A DNA stretch of 64,000 nucleotides from Eublepharis macularius. Taxonomy: Eukaryota; Chordata; Lepidosauria; Squamata; Eublepharidae. The notes under the pieces were generated by a model, which saw nothing but the letters and a program-made list of their open reading frames with translations, had not been told where the DNA came from and searched no databases. A program made the translations under genes and the position numbers. Location of the stretch: assembly GCF_028583425.1 (NCBI RefSeq), contig NC_072801.1, forward strand, positions 58,047,766 through 58,111,765. Direction: 5' to 3'. This document shows, in pieces, positions 46,501 to 56,743 of this stretch (position 1 is the stretch's first letter; every line of letters starts with the position of its first letter).

Positions 46501-49366
46501 CAGCTTAAATGCCTGGTGGACAATCAGGTGAACTTCAGGGGTGGCAGGATAACTTGAACCCATTCTCCTGATGGAAACACTGAGCTGATTTGGACTCCCT
46601 TCAAACTCTTTCTCCCCTGACCCTTCCCATTAGAAGCAACAACTCCCAGTCTAACACTCCTCTGGCTTTTTCTCCCCTTCTTTGCATTAGCGGGAACTAG
46701 CCAATAATGAAGATTGCCCTCACATGTGTGCCTACAAACTTGTGACGGTGAAGTTCCGCTGGTGGGGCCTTCAAGGTCGAGTGGAAAAATTTATCCAGAA
46801 GGTGAGCTCGTGCTGGGGTCACTAGGTTTGAACTGGGGGAGGGGCTGGCTTGGATAATCACGGTTGGTGGGCCACCGTTCGGTGAGAGGCTCTGTAGCTG
46901 CCTCATCTTTTCGGGGTGGGGAGGGTGAAAGCCGAGGCCTAGCTAGTTCAGGAGCATGCAGTGTGAAACCAGGCACTCTGTTCTCTCCCAAGAGAAGGCT
47001 GTTTTGGGTTCCCTGCTTGTGTTTCCAGAGTCCTCAAATTCTTCAAACTTCTCCTCTTACAGCAAGAAAGACGCCTCTTTACCAACTTCCACAGGCAACT
47101 CTTTTGCTGGTTGGATAAGTGGGTGGATTTAAGCATGGCTGACATTCGACGGATGGAGGAGGAGACTCAGAGGGAACTTGACGAGGTATTTTGGAGAAGG
47201 GGGAACAGGCCAGGGGTGTCACTTTCAAAAGGTTTGGAAGTAGGGTGTGGTAGGGCTCAGCAGGTGTGGCGCTCTCTGTCGCTGCACTTGAGAGAATGCT
47301 TTCGTCTGTCATGAGCAGAAAGAATCTGATGGGAGGTCCTCCTCCCAACTCCCTCACATATTATTAATATATTTTTATCCTGCCCTTCCCTTAAAGCTCG
47401 GGATGGTTTACAACAGAGTAAAATTCAAAATCCACTTTGCACAGTGAGCTGCACTCAGGACTAACACGCTCGGTTGGTTCCTATGACTCTCTTCCACCAA
47501 GTCTCCTTCAAAGCAAAACGCTTTGTGCAAAAAAGAGCTTTCTCCATTAGAGGAAGCCTTACGTGAATTCATGTATCATAGTCAGAAACCTGGTCTATGT
47601 GTGTATCAGAAGTGGCAAAAGGAAGTGATGGAGCAAAGTAGACCGCACCATGTCAGGTTGCAGGTCGAATATACCACTGCTCCCCACATCAAGTTTAAAA
47701 AAAAAACTTCCTACAAGCTTTTAAAAAGTAGCACATCAGCAGGAAAAGCTCTAGGCTGACCCTCTTGTTACTGTGCCCGTTTCTTTTTCCTTGCAAGGAA
47801 TCTTACATGTAGGCAGTTTCAGGCAGGTGGTCTCTGATGTGCCACTGGACTCAAATCCTGTTGCATGTAGGGAGCAGATTACAGTATTTACTCAAATGCA
47901 AGGCTAAGGTTTTGGGGTTTTTTTTCCAGATAGGTAGCCGTATTGGTCTGCAGTAGCTGAGCAAGGTTCAAATCCAGTAGCACCTTAAAGACTGAGAATG
48001 AGTTTCCAGGGTTTAAGCTTTTAAGAGTCAAGCTCCCTTTGTCAGATTGAAGGGAGCCTGACTCCTGAAAGTGTATACTCTGGGGAAAAAATCAGACATA
48101 AATCATCAAAAAAGCAGAGGAGGGTCTTCTTACATTCACACGGAAGTTAGTTGTGTCCAAAAATAATTTTTTGTGCGTGATAACATTTTTAAGTGGGTCA
48201 TCTTTCATTAAGGGCCACCTTCCTTTTGAGTGAATACAGTGTATATAAAACACACACACACCTCTCTCTATAAAATTTAACACCGTCTGTAGTCTGAAGT
48301 GGTACAGTCCATTCTCCCACTTCAGGATTCTGCTGCATGTATAGACCAGGTCTCAAGATGACAGGAAGCAGGGCCTTCGCTTTGGTGGTGCCCTCATCGT
48401 GGAACTTCCTCCCGCAAAAGTCCAACCAGGCCAGCTCAGTTCTTTTTTTTCCCTCAGGCTGGAGGGATTCTTATATCCCTATTTGACTTTCAAGTTCCTG
48501 GGGTGATCTTAGATCTTAGGCAAGTCTTGGCAACAGCTAGAAGTCTCTCTAGGAATTCATGATCACTCATTCCGCTTTCTTGCTTGCCTTGGTGTCATGG
48601 CAAGTGCTCTCCTGCAGCAGGACAGGATATGCCAGATTTTTTAGTCAACAAAAGGGTTAAAGGCAAATAATGTAGATTCCTAGAGGGGCTGTTTCCTTCA
48701 TACGGGAGGGGGGGTTGTGTTTGGTTTGCCAGGCTGAAACAATGCAGGAGTTAGAAATAAATCCCACTTTGGTCAGTGGGGCTTATTTTTCCTTTCGTTT
48801 TTCCCTTTCTTCCCTCCTTAATTTTGAGTTCCTTTAAATGTGGGTGGTAGGCAGAGGAAATGTTTGGTGACCTGTCATTTGCTTGGTGGCCCCAGCAACA
48901 AGGCGCCAAGGCAAAGTACTCTATAGGTTCCAGAGTAGGAATATTAAAACCTAGATACTTTGATAAAAATATTGCCTGCCACTAGGCTAATTTATTATCA
49001 GCAGTAGTCAGCTGAGGTCTGGACTTCTGTTGTCCCCTGTGTACTTCACCCAGGGGGGTGTTGTTCCAAATCATTCTGAACACAGCCTTTTTTAAAAATC
49101 CAGAACAAAAGTTTGAAGAGCGTGCCTTCACCTGAGCCTACTCTTCCCTTTTAAACACTTCCTTCCAATTACTGGCCTGACTTGGGGCAGGGAGGGGGAA
49201 GGCTTGCTTTGGTTGACAGCCCTAGTGGCAAGTCTCTGCGGCAGTGAACAGGGTCAGGATTGCCAGCAAGTCTGGCTTGAATGCTGCCCATCTGCTGAGA
49301 AACTCCATCTTGTTGCAGATGCGCCAGAAGGGCACAGTGAGAGGGATGACAGCTGGGGATGAATGA
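37563..49366 (+). CDS. PITPNB-like: Class I phosphatidylinositol transfer protein (alpha/beta-like, 271 aa)
   Basis: Eleven coding exons, all GT-AG: 37563-37582, 39825-39855, 40032-40177, 40266-40357, 42365-42372, 42649-42723, 44704-44787, 46355-46432, 46691-46801, 47063-47185, 49319-49366. Length 271 aa equals PITP-beta. It carries single PI or PC molecules between membranes and feeds PI kinases. Visible: start [17 protein letters not shown], headgroup residues in QYTHKIYHL (Thr58, Lys60), Asn89 in [12 protein letters not shown], Cys94, the membrane-docking WW (202-203) in KFRWWGLQ, Glu247 in RRMEEET, C-terminus [14 protein letters not shown]. Thr262 stands where PITP-beta has its C-terminal Ser262. 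The N-terminal half looks beta-like and the C-terminal half alpha-like, so it may be the third class I paralogue described in fish rather than a true PITPNB. Exon and family calls are firm; the paralogue identity is not. Confidence 0.93.
37985..38165 (+). repeat. Dispersed AAGGTGCTACTGGACTC-type repeat, intron 1
   Basis: 'CAGAGCTCCCTTCTTCAGAT', 'TCTTTAAAGTGCCACTGACT', 'CTGTTCTACTGCAGACCAAC', 'AGGGCTACCCACCTGAAAC' match the parts of the repeat found at 47925-48085 and, in palindromic form, at 50093-50260. Family not named with certainty. Confidence 0.55.
40674..41180. other. Open stretch in intron 4, no domain seen
   Basis: A 165-codon open frame and an overlapping one cover this intron segment, but they lack a start context, splice logic or recognisable domain. 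41030-41110 looks like a worn reverse tRNA-SINE head. I regard this as intron. Confidence 0.4.
41700..41935 (+). repeat. tRNA-derived SINE, worn copy in intron 4
   Basis: 'GTGTGGCAGTAAAGCACATG', 'CCCTGGTATGTCTTAACTG', 'GAAGACCCCAGAGAGATGCT', 'GTCTGATTCAGTACAAGGCA', 'GCTTCATAGATGTTCATAC' follow the order of the element at 49690-49895. Diverged head, clear tail. Confidence 0.6.
42365..42372 (+). other. PITPNB-like: 8-nt coding microexon of the PITP gene
   Basis: TTATTACG is framed by CTGCAG and GTGAGT. The preceding exon ends one base into a codon and the next starts on a codon boundary, so these 8 nt supply V-I-T of the conserved CRTVITNEYMKDD stretch. Without it the reading frame and the conserved sequence are lost. 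Confidence 0.88.
43050..43117 (-). repeat. LINE 3' end, minus strand
   Basis: Minus-strand 'TTTGTAAACCCCTCTGAGTG', 'TTAAGTTGTCCTGAAGGGC', 'TATATAAATCGAATG', then ATT repeats. It is the reverse of the end at 4185-4262. Confidence 0.6.
47340..47430 (-). repeat. CR1-like LINE tail fragment in intron 10
   Basis: 'TATTTTTATCCTGCCCTTCC', 'AAAGCTCGGGATGGTTTACA', 'ACAGAGTAAAAT' is the typical 3' end of a reptile CR1-type LINE in reverse orientation. Short and diverged. Confidence 0.5.
47925..48085 (+). repeat. Dispersed AAGGTGCTACTGGACTC-type repeat, intron 10
   Basis: 'GGTAGCCGTATTGGTCTGCA', 'CAAATCCAGTAGCACCTTAA', 'TTAAGCTTTTAAGAGTCAAG', 'CTCCCTTTGTCAGATTG'. One arm resembles the palindrome at 50093-50260. 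Confidence 0.55.
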
Positions 49367-49411
49367 ATATACCCCCTCACCCACCCACTGCCTGGGCCAA
49401 GAAGTGACAAG
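49367..49411 (+). other. PITPNB-like: 3'UTR part of the last coding exon
   Basis: Forty-five bases follow the stop, then a strong donor ACAAG|GTGAGT. A good acceptor (TTTCCGCTCCAG) lies at 50698. The DNA between is repeat-rich, which supports a 3'UTR intron at 49412-50698. Confidence 0.55.
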
Positions 49412-49689
49412 GTGAGTGAGCTGGGAATAAATTTGAATGGATATGGATGGGAAAGCTGGGGTGGGGGAAATGGAGGAAGGGCATGGGAAAACATAATGGA
49501 GATCTGAAATGAACTAGTTAACAGCAGGGAGTGGGGATCGGAAAGAGGCTACGGTTTATTGTTGGAATGCAAGCTTTGCACGTAGAAGGTCCCAAGTTTA
49601 GTCCCTGTCATCTTGAGTTAGGGGATCTCAGACAGCAGATGAGAGGACGTTCAGATGTTAGAAAATCCAGATTTACGATTCAGATAGGG

Positions 49690-49895
49690 GAGGGGCCATG
49701 GCTCAGTGGAAGAGCCTCTGCTTCACATGCAGAAAGTCCCCGGTTCAATCCTTGGCATCTCCGGTTAAAAAGATTAGGTAGTAGGTGATATGAAAGACGT
49801 CATCCTGAGACCCCAGAGAGCTGCTGCCAGTCTGAGCAGACAGTACTGAACCTGATGATCTGATTCAGTGTAATGCAGCTTCATGCACATTTGGG
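49690..49895 (+). mobile_element. tRNA-derived SINE
   Basis: Head GGGCCATGGCTCAGTGGAAG (A box) and CGGTTCAATCCTTGGC (B box), body 'GTAGGTGATATGAAAGACG', 'CTGAGACCCCAGAGAGCTGC', tail 'GATTCAGTGTAATGCAGCTT'. Worn relatives stand at 49540-49680, 41700-41935 and 3333-3418. Not a tRNA gene: no acceptor-stem pairing. Confidence 0.7.
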
Positions 49896-50092
49896 TATTC
49901 GGTCTCTGAGACTCTGAGGAGCCACCATCAGTCATAATAGGTAGTTGTGAGCTAGAAGGACCAATGGTTGGAGTCAGTGAAAGGCAGCTCCATAGGTTCA
50001 TAAGCCAATTCTTATTTGCTCACATATACTTGCAGCTATCATGATGATTCAGAGCTAGGGACTTTAAAAAGAACAAAAATTTCAAAGCAAGC

Positions 50093-50260
50093 AAAGAGTC
50101 CAGTAGCACCTTTAAGACTAACCAACTTTACTACAGCATAAGCTTTCGAGAATCACAGTTCTCTTCATCAGATGCGCATCTGACGAAGAGAACTGTTGAT
50201 TCTCAAAAGCTTATGCTGTAGTAAAGTTGGTTAGTCTTAAAGGTGCTACTGGACTCTTTT
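50093..50260. repeat. 168-bp near-perfect palindrome with hammerhead-like arms
   Basis: AAAGAGTCCAGTAGCACC at the left is mirrored by GGTGCTACTGGACTCTTT at the right, centred on GATGCGCATC (50171-50180). The minus strand of the left arm carries CTGATGA, a GAGAA/TTCTC stem and GAAAGCTT (50140-50171). It lies in the proposed 3'UTR intron. No coding capacity. Confidence 0.75.
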
Positions 50261-50289
50261 TGACTGAGCAAGTTGAAACCCAAAATAAT

Positions 50290-50515
50290 TTAATAACAAG
50301 TGCACTTATATACTGCTCTTCTGGACAGATTAGTGCCTCATCCAGAGTGGTGCACAAGTGAGTGTTGTTATTATCCCCACAATAGAGCTGGGGAGTTGGG
50401 GCGGAGAAGAGTGGCTTACCCAAGGCTACCTACTGAGCTCATGGTAGTAGTGGGATTTGAACCAGCAGAGTGCTGATTCACAGCCGAACCACTTAACCAC
50501 TGTGCTACAGCAGCT
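50290..50515 (+). repeat. LINE/SINE-tail-like interspersed repeat (copy 2)
   Basis: Same family as 1330-1540: 'ACTGCTCTTCTGGACAGAT', 'TGTTATTATCCCCACAATAG', 'GGCTTACCCAAGGCTACC', 'CAGCAGAGTGCTGATTC'. Confidence 0.5.
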
Positions 50516-50698
50516 GTCTTGAAGTTTCTCGCCTTGAAGTTTCTCAACCAGGCTTACATCTTTAACTTGCGTACCCCCAAAATCTAATGAGAGAGTTTCA
50601 AAAACGGTCATCAAAATTTGGCTGAATTTTCAAAAGCATTAGACACTGGGCAAAACATGGCTTCTTTGGCTAATTCTCTCTTTGTCTTTCCGCTCCAG

Positions 50699-51690
50699 GT
50701 GCAGTGCCCTTTCTGATCTGAGCCTGGACCTCTCTTTTTGGGATTCCACTTGTCTTCCCACTCCTCGTCACCTGGGAGGGAGAAGATGGACTCCCATTTT
50801 CTTTCCGTCCCACTGGTTTAAAAATACTTCAGAACCGCCCCTGCTTCAGCCAACCTGGGGGATCCCTTTGAACTGCTGCTCCATTTTTTTTTTTACTGAT
50901 CATGAATTAATAGGTTCTTCCCATTCTTCCCCCCCACCCCTTCTTACCCACACACAACTTGTGGCTGTATGAAAGAGGATGTTAAGGACCTTTCATAGTG
51001 AGAGTGGGGGAGTATTTGCAGGGGCCAGGGATGCATGATTATAATAACATTATAATAACATTAATATTAATAATCTTTAGAATTGTGTTTCCATCAGGGG
51101 ACAAGGTCAGGAATCATTAAACTTGGAGATGGGGGTGGGTGGGGGGTTGTTGGGAAAGAACAAGTTAAAATTTTACCTTGGGTTTTGCCTTCACTGTGGA
51201 GGGTTAGAATTGCCTGTTCAAAGGACAGGTGTTAACCAGTACCCAAAACTATTTCCCACTTTTGTGTGGGAAATGGCAACAGCAGTAATTTTCTCCTCAG
51301 TAGTCCTGTGGAGTTACTGTATGCCCTTGGCCTGCCTCAGTTTAGCAAGGGCTCTTCCCTCACCCCCACTCTGGGGTGCCTCCAGTTTTCTAATCTAGCT
51401 GCTTATACTCGTTTTGGCTTGAGGGCAGCTGAGCTACTCCTAAATTTAAAATTCTACCTTCTCTTTCTGTCCCTCAGATCCCCGTTCTGGGGGCAGAGCG
51501 GGGGGATAGTTTCCTCTGTTTGTGAGAAGATTCAAAAACATTTCAGCCACCCTCTGGGATATAGGAGGGGAAGACTGTAAGGCCCAGTGCTGCGTTACTA
51601 AGGATCTGAACAGTATTTTTTTTAAAAAAGAAAAACACTGAAATCTTTTTTTAAAAAGTAAAACAATAAATAAACTTGAAGCTGAATTCA
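50699..51690 (+). other. PITPNB-like: Probable terminal 3'UTR exon of the PITP gene
   Basis: Starts after the acceptor TTTCCGCTCCAG and runs through unique sequence to overlapping AATAAA signals at 51665-51674. No conserved ORF. The boundary is inferred from splice and polyadenylation signals only. Confidence 0.5.
51665..51674 (+). terminator. PITPNB-like: Polyadenylation signal (AATAAATAAA)
   Basis: Two overlapping AATAAA hexamers, followed by GT/T-rich sequence (GTCTGG, TTTTGTGTGGTGT) within about 80 bases. The first good signal pair after the PITP stop codon. Confidence 0.6.
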
Positions 51691-51699
51691 TGTCTGGTT

Positions 51700-52717
51700 T
51701 CCTATGGTGGAGGTTGAATCATTGGCTTTTGTGTGGTGTAACTCCAGTTGAATTTTGTTCCTTCTGCATTTTATCCTCTCCTGGCTTGGCTGAAGTTTTT
51801 TTTTTCTCTTAGAGAGGCTGGATGACAGAGATTGGGTGACATAAACAAAAGAACCAACAACAGGAAAAACTCAACTAGTCACAAAATAACAAGGTTTTAG
51901 GCTAGAATCTAAATGCCAACCACGAAATTGCCAGGTTGATCTCTTGGGACAGAGTGTTCAAGAAAGGTAGCAACACCTCTGCAAAAAGCCCTTTATGGGG
52001 TGGTTGCTTTCCTTCGCAGGGATGCCTGGAAAAGGGCCTTTAAGGTGCACTGGCAACAGCAGTTGCATTGATAACACACTTGTGCTGCACCTGCATGGAA
52101 CGGGAAACATTGTCTCAAACCAAAACTAGAAAAAATGGGAGGGTGACATGGAAAACTGTAGAATGAAAGCAGCAGTGATGCTGCCTTGATTGTCTCTTTT
52201 AAGAGCCGAGTTAGCTGATTATGTCAGTTGCAGATAAAAGGGCAGTTTTGTCTATATGATTCACTATTCTGCCCCCGCTTCCCTTCCATCAGCTGTCCCA
52301 AAGGAAAGTAATTGTGTTGAGTCTGCATCAGATGTGATTGAATGATAAAATTGCTGCCAATGAGAAATTTGGCAGAATCATGCTGTAGCAGAGGAAACTG
52401 TGTGGGGGCAATTCTGCAGAATGTCGCTCTAATCCAATGACACATCCCAGTCGGTGCGTTGTGTGAGAATGCATTCGAACAGTAAACATTTTTTGTGATG
52501 TTGAGGGCTTTCCAGTCTTAATTCAGAATAATGTCTCAGCTGAAGGCTGGAGGAAACACAGGAGGAAGTATTACAACCTTAAACTCCATGCCTCTTGCAT
52601 GATTTAAGTAGCCCCATCTGAAACTGCAACTATAAGGGTTGAAGGAGGCAGGTACAGCTCTTGTACATGTTTTCCTTACCCAGATTTAATTACATTCAGG
52701 AAAGGGGGAAGAAAAGG
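51700..52717. other. Intergenic DNA, nothing recognised
   Basis: About 1 kb between the PITP polyadenylation region and the retroviral-type LTR. No gene, no element ends and no strong similarity within the window. Confidence 0.5.
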
Positions 52718-54027
52718 TGTTGCCAAGTAGGCCCCCTCCCCTGCTTTGAAGCCTGCTATGAACTGTGCTAAAGTTTCCTGCGTTGCTGTTTTACTGCTAC
52801 ACCAAAGACTGCTTTGCACGTGTGTGTTCTGATACACGTGTCAGTTTCCTGCCTGCGTGTCAATTACCTTGCTGCTGTTATAGACTGTGTAGTTTACTGA
52901 CTCCATGTTTGGTTAACTGCACAAAGGACTCTCTTTCTGGGCAGCCCTGCCCTGACCTATATCTGGAGTTCCCTGTGTGCGTTTGGACTCTGTTACAAGT
53001 GTGCCCCGTGCCTGCTTTGCCATCTGCCACGGACCGTGCCTGTTCCCTGCCTTGGACTGTGTTTTAAAGTGTTGTTCCCGCTGCCTCCATGGAAGCCTGC
53101 CTCATATGGGCCCAAGCCGCTGCTAGCAGCCGGGCGCCTGCCGGGGAAACCTCCAGCGAGCCTGGCTAGGCGCTCCCTGGTCAGTTCCCGCCTGGAGCCT
53201 CCCGCGGGCCGGTCCCCGAGCTTGCCCTCGCTACCGGGCAGCCTGCTATCCAGCCCCAGCTATGCCCAGCCGGCATCCATGTTCTCAGGCACCCAGAAGA
53301 CCCAGAGGAAAAGACTGCTTTGAGAAGCCATTTCGGCGAAGCGGGCACACCACGTCCGCAGCAAGAGCCCCTCGCCACGCTCTGCATATCTTAGGAGCCG
53401 CCCCGGAGAAGAGCTAAGTGCTGACCATCCCAAGCACTTAAAGAATGCATCTCAAAGAAACCTCCGCATTCCAAAGCTGATGACATCAGGACAAGCCCTG
53501 TCCGCTGGAACATCCTTTCAGCCCACTTGGATTTCCCCCTCCCTCTTTTGTCCCCTCTTCCTGAGGTGTCACTTATCACAATCTGATTACCAAAGTGGCC
53601 CATCCAAGCCATTCAGTGACCCATTAGACCCTTTGTTTTAATCTGTGAGAACCACCAAGTACAGCACCAGCCCCAGGGTACGTTTTGGGGTATTTAAGCT
53701 GGTCTCCCAGACCACTCGGTGCTCAGGCCATTCCTATCCAGACTTCCTTGCTGTCCGTCTGTGGTTCCAGTGCTGGCATTGGGCCACCTCGCTGTTGTGT
53801 CTCTGCTTCGCTTCAGGATAAGTGAGTATTCCCCCTATCATCGTTGGGAACCAGCTAATGCGAACGTCTCTGTATTTCCTACTCTATATTTCTTAGACCT
53901 TGTATGTTCTTTGTATGATTGTGCAAGCTAGGCTTACGCTACACTCAATACACGTGTTTGGAACTTATTCGTTGTCTGCCTCTTTGTCACTAGAGTGTCT
54001 GGGATCGGGACCTCCGTAAACATAGGT

Positions 54028-54225
54028 TCATCTTCGTTCTTCTGTGCCTCCACACATGGGGACTGCGCAGGCGCAGGCCAGCCGCCGGAGAATTTTCTAG
54101 AGCTTCCATGGCTCCGAAGGGGCCGTTTGTCGCGCGCCTCAGCGACCGTTTTCCCGCCCAAACGGTCACGTGATCCTCCAGCGACCAACGGCCCCTTCCC
54201 TCAGTTCTCTTCTTGCCGCCGCTTG
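54028..54225. repeat. DIRS left inverted terminal repeat
   Basis: From TTCATCTTCGTTCTTCTG to GCCGCCGCTTG. It contains GGGGACTGCGCAGGCGCAGG and CAAACGGTCACGTGATCCTC, both mirrored in the right repeat. The outermost 25 or so bases differ from the right end, as usual for DIRS, and are copied instead in the internal complementary region. Confidence 0.9.
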
Positions 54226-54409
54226 GAGAGAACGTGAGCTTCGTTGCTCTGTGCTTTTGTGCTTCGTGCTTTATTCTGACTGATTGCTTGGCTTTTGAAC
54301 TTCGGACTTCGTGACCTCGACTATTCTTCGGATCTCGTTTGGACTTTGTTGTGGACTCGGTAATTTGACTCGGACTGTTTGTTGACCTTCCTTTTGCGTG
54401 CCCCTGAAG

Positions 54410-56383
54410 ATGGCCTCAAAGGCTCTCTTCAAGCATTGCCTCCAATGCCACACTAAAATGGCCAAGACCGATGGCCATGAACTGTGCCTGTTCTGTTTGG
54501 GGGAGACCCATAATGTAACGGCCTGTAAGATTTGCCAGGGCTTCACCAGCAAGGCCCGACAGGAGCGCAAGGCCCGTCTTAACTCCTCCCTGTGGCAGAA
54601 GGTCATGTCCGGAGGCGCCCCGTTGCCCTCCTCCAAGGCCGGCCCTAGCCCCTCTGCCGAACGGCATTCCGGAGCTGGCTCAGTGGCCTCCGCGAGGTCG
54701 GGGTCGAAACCGCGTCCCCCGAGTGCCTCGGCGTCGAGAGCGGCCTCTCCAGCGCAGGGACCGGTGCGGCCGCCCCGTAGCGCATCTTCCACCAGGTCGG
54801 ATCCGAGACCGACATCGGAACCGAGGATCCGTCTACCGAGTCCCCGATCGGAACCGACGACCGGGTCGATTCCGGTGAAACCTAAGAGATCGAGGCCGAG
54901 GTCCCCTTCGAAGGCGAGGAGCGCGTCGGTTCCGAGGTCTTCTTCGGAACCGGCGAAGAAGAAGAAGAAGACCAAACATCACCGGTCGTCGCATCCCGCT
55001 CCCCAGGAAGAGGTCATCGTGCTTCCTCACACGCCTTCCCCTCATCTGGATTCCCCGGAGCCAGAGGACATCTCCGTGCCGGTGCCGGATCCGATGGCCT
55101 TCGAGACGGTGCCCGCAGAATTCTCTTCGGGACCGGAGCCGAGCCCGCGCCGTCGGATCCGAACATCGCCTGCTCTTCGGTCGCCGAGGCTGGAACCGAG
55201 CCCGTCTCCTCGTCGGAGCCGTCCGTCGCCTGCCCGTCCGTCTCCACCAGCTGCCGGTCGTGAGCGACGTCGGTCTGGGGACAGTGTCCGATCGGTCTGG
55301 TCCACTGCGTCCCGACATCGACAGGCCTCCTACCTCCCCTCGCCATACCATTGCCAGTGGGAAGGGGCACCTGCAGGTTTCTCCGTGTCGGAACCGAGGC
55401 CTTCGACATCGAGGTCGACGTGGGCTCCCCCTCCGCACCAGGTTCCGGAATCCCAGCTCGGTTCCGATGAGGAGGATGTGGAGAGCTTTGGCGGCTACCA
55501 GTCGGAGTCCTGGTCCGAACCATCGCCAGCTGAAGAGCTTGTACCATCTGCGGACTCGCCATTCGAGGACCTCCGCATCTACGCCGACCAGATGGCGAGG
55601 ATGGCCAAGGCTCTCGAGATGGACATCTCCTCGGCGGTTCCCCAGACCAAGGACAAGCTCCTCAAGCGCATTTATGGAGACAACCCGGCATATGTTGGCT
55701 TCCCCATGCTCGAGGGTCTTGAGGAAATCGTGGAGAAGGTGTGGCAGGTGCCCTGCGATCAACCTCCAACATCCAAGAGGATTGAGCAGCTCTACAAGAT
55801 CAAGCAGGGTACCTGGCCGGCGCTGGTGAAACACCCTCCGCCTTCCTCCTTGGTCACAGAGGAGTTCAACCCCAGGCGATCGGGTCACTCCTCGGTACCT
55901 GCCGATAAGGAGGGCAAGAAACTGGATGCCATGGGCAGGCGCCAATACATTGTTTCTTCCCTAGGTCTGAGGATTGCCAACTATCAGACCATCATGGCAG
56001 GGTACCAGCTGTACCTCTGGGAGAAGTTGGCATCCTATACACGAGACCTCCCTCCTGAGCAGAAGGCTGTGGTGTCCCTGCTGCAGACAGAGGCTGTGAG
56101 GCTGTCTAAGCAGCAGATGAACGCTGGAAGCCACGCTGCTGACACTGCTGCTAGAGGAATGGCTTCGGCGGTGGTCCTCAGGCGCCACTCCTGGTTGCGG
56201 TCTACGGCCCTGTCCCAAGAGGTGCGTTCCAGAGTGGAGAGCATGCCATTTGAGGGGGACTCGCTCTTTTCCAAAGCGACCGACGAGACCCTGAAGAAAA
56301 AGAAAGAGGACCGGCAGACGGCGCGGTCTTTGGGCCTGGCTCCAGCGGACAAGCCCTCCTCCAGGTCACGGTACGCTCCCTGA
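54410..56383 (+). CDS. DIRS ORF1, gag-like protein
   Basis: Starts MASKALFKHCLQCHTKMA with a Cys/His-rich N-terminus (HCLQCHTKM...CLFCLG...CKIC). A long Ser/Pro/Arg-rich low-complexity middle (SPRSEPTTG, PRRRIRTSP) follows, then a folded C-terminal part (KDKLLKRIYGDNPAYVGFPM; EQKAVVSLLQTEAVRLSKQQ) typical of DIRS gag-like ORFs. Presumed to coat element RNA; the function is inferred from position and family. Confidence 0.85.
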   Translation: MASKALFKHCLQCHTKMAKTDGHELCLFCLGETHNVTACKICQGFTSKARQERKARLNSSLWQKVMSGGAPLPSSKAGPSPSAERHSGAGSVASARSGSKPRPPSASASRAASPAQGPVRPPRSASSTRSDPRPTSEPRIRLPSPRSEPTTGSIPVKPKRSRPRSPSKARSASVPRSSSEPAKKKKKTKHHRSSHPAPQEEVIVLPHTPSPHLDSPEPEDISVPVPDPMAFETVPAEFSSGPEPSPRRRIRTSPALRSPRLEPSPSPRRSRPSPARPSPPAAGRERRRSGDSVRSVWSTASRHRQASYLPSPYHCQWEGAPAGFSVSEPRPSTSRSTWAPPPHQVPESQLGSDEEDVESFGGYQSESWSEPSPAEELVPSADSPFEDLRIYADQMARMAKALEMDISSAVPQTKDKLLKRIYGDNPAYVGFPMLEGLEEIVEKVWQVPCDQPPTSKRIEQLYKIKQGTWPALVKHPPPSSLVTEEFNPRRSGHSSVPADKEGKKLDAMGRRQYIVSSLGLRIANYQTIMAGYQLYLWEKLASYTRDLPPEQKAVVSLLQTEAVRLSKQQMNAGSHAADTAARGMASAVVLRRHSWLRSTALSQEVRSRVESMPFEGDSLFSKATDETLKKKKEDRQTARSLGLAPADKPSSRSRYAP

Positions 56384-56743
56384 TCTGGTCCTTACCATTA
56401 CCAGGGCAGATACCATCAACAGCGGCCAGGCTACCAGCAGTATCCTGCCTACCAACAGCGGCCTTACCCTCCCGCACAACAGCAGAGGAGGCGTCGGCCC
56501 TTCAAGCCTCGTCCGGCACAACAACCGGCCCAGCAGAAGGATCAGCAGGGCACCGGGAGGCAGTACTGACGGGTCACGCCAGCCGTATCCCCGAACTTTT
56601 CGGACAGACTTAGTCCACTCCTCTCTGAGTGGGAGTCAATAACATCTGACTCATGGGTCTTAACTATTGTTGAACTGGGATACGGGCTGGAGTTCGTTGA
56701 GCTGCCTAGATGCAGTTCACCCCTGACAGCTGTCAATAACACT

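Noticed and set aside
49690-49770. Candidate tRNA gene
   Set aside because: A and B boxes are present, but the acceptor stem does not pair and a SINE body follows; it is a SINE head. The same holds for 1590, 3333, 14490, 16861 and 35779.
54833-55945. 370-codon and smaller open frames antisense to the DIRS gag-like ORF
   Set aside because: Arg/Gly-rich shadow frames caused by the GC-rich, repetitive serine/proline/arginine codons of the sense ORF; no domain.
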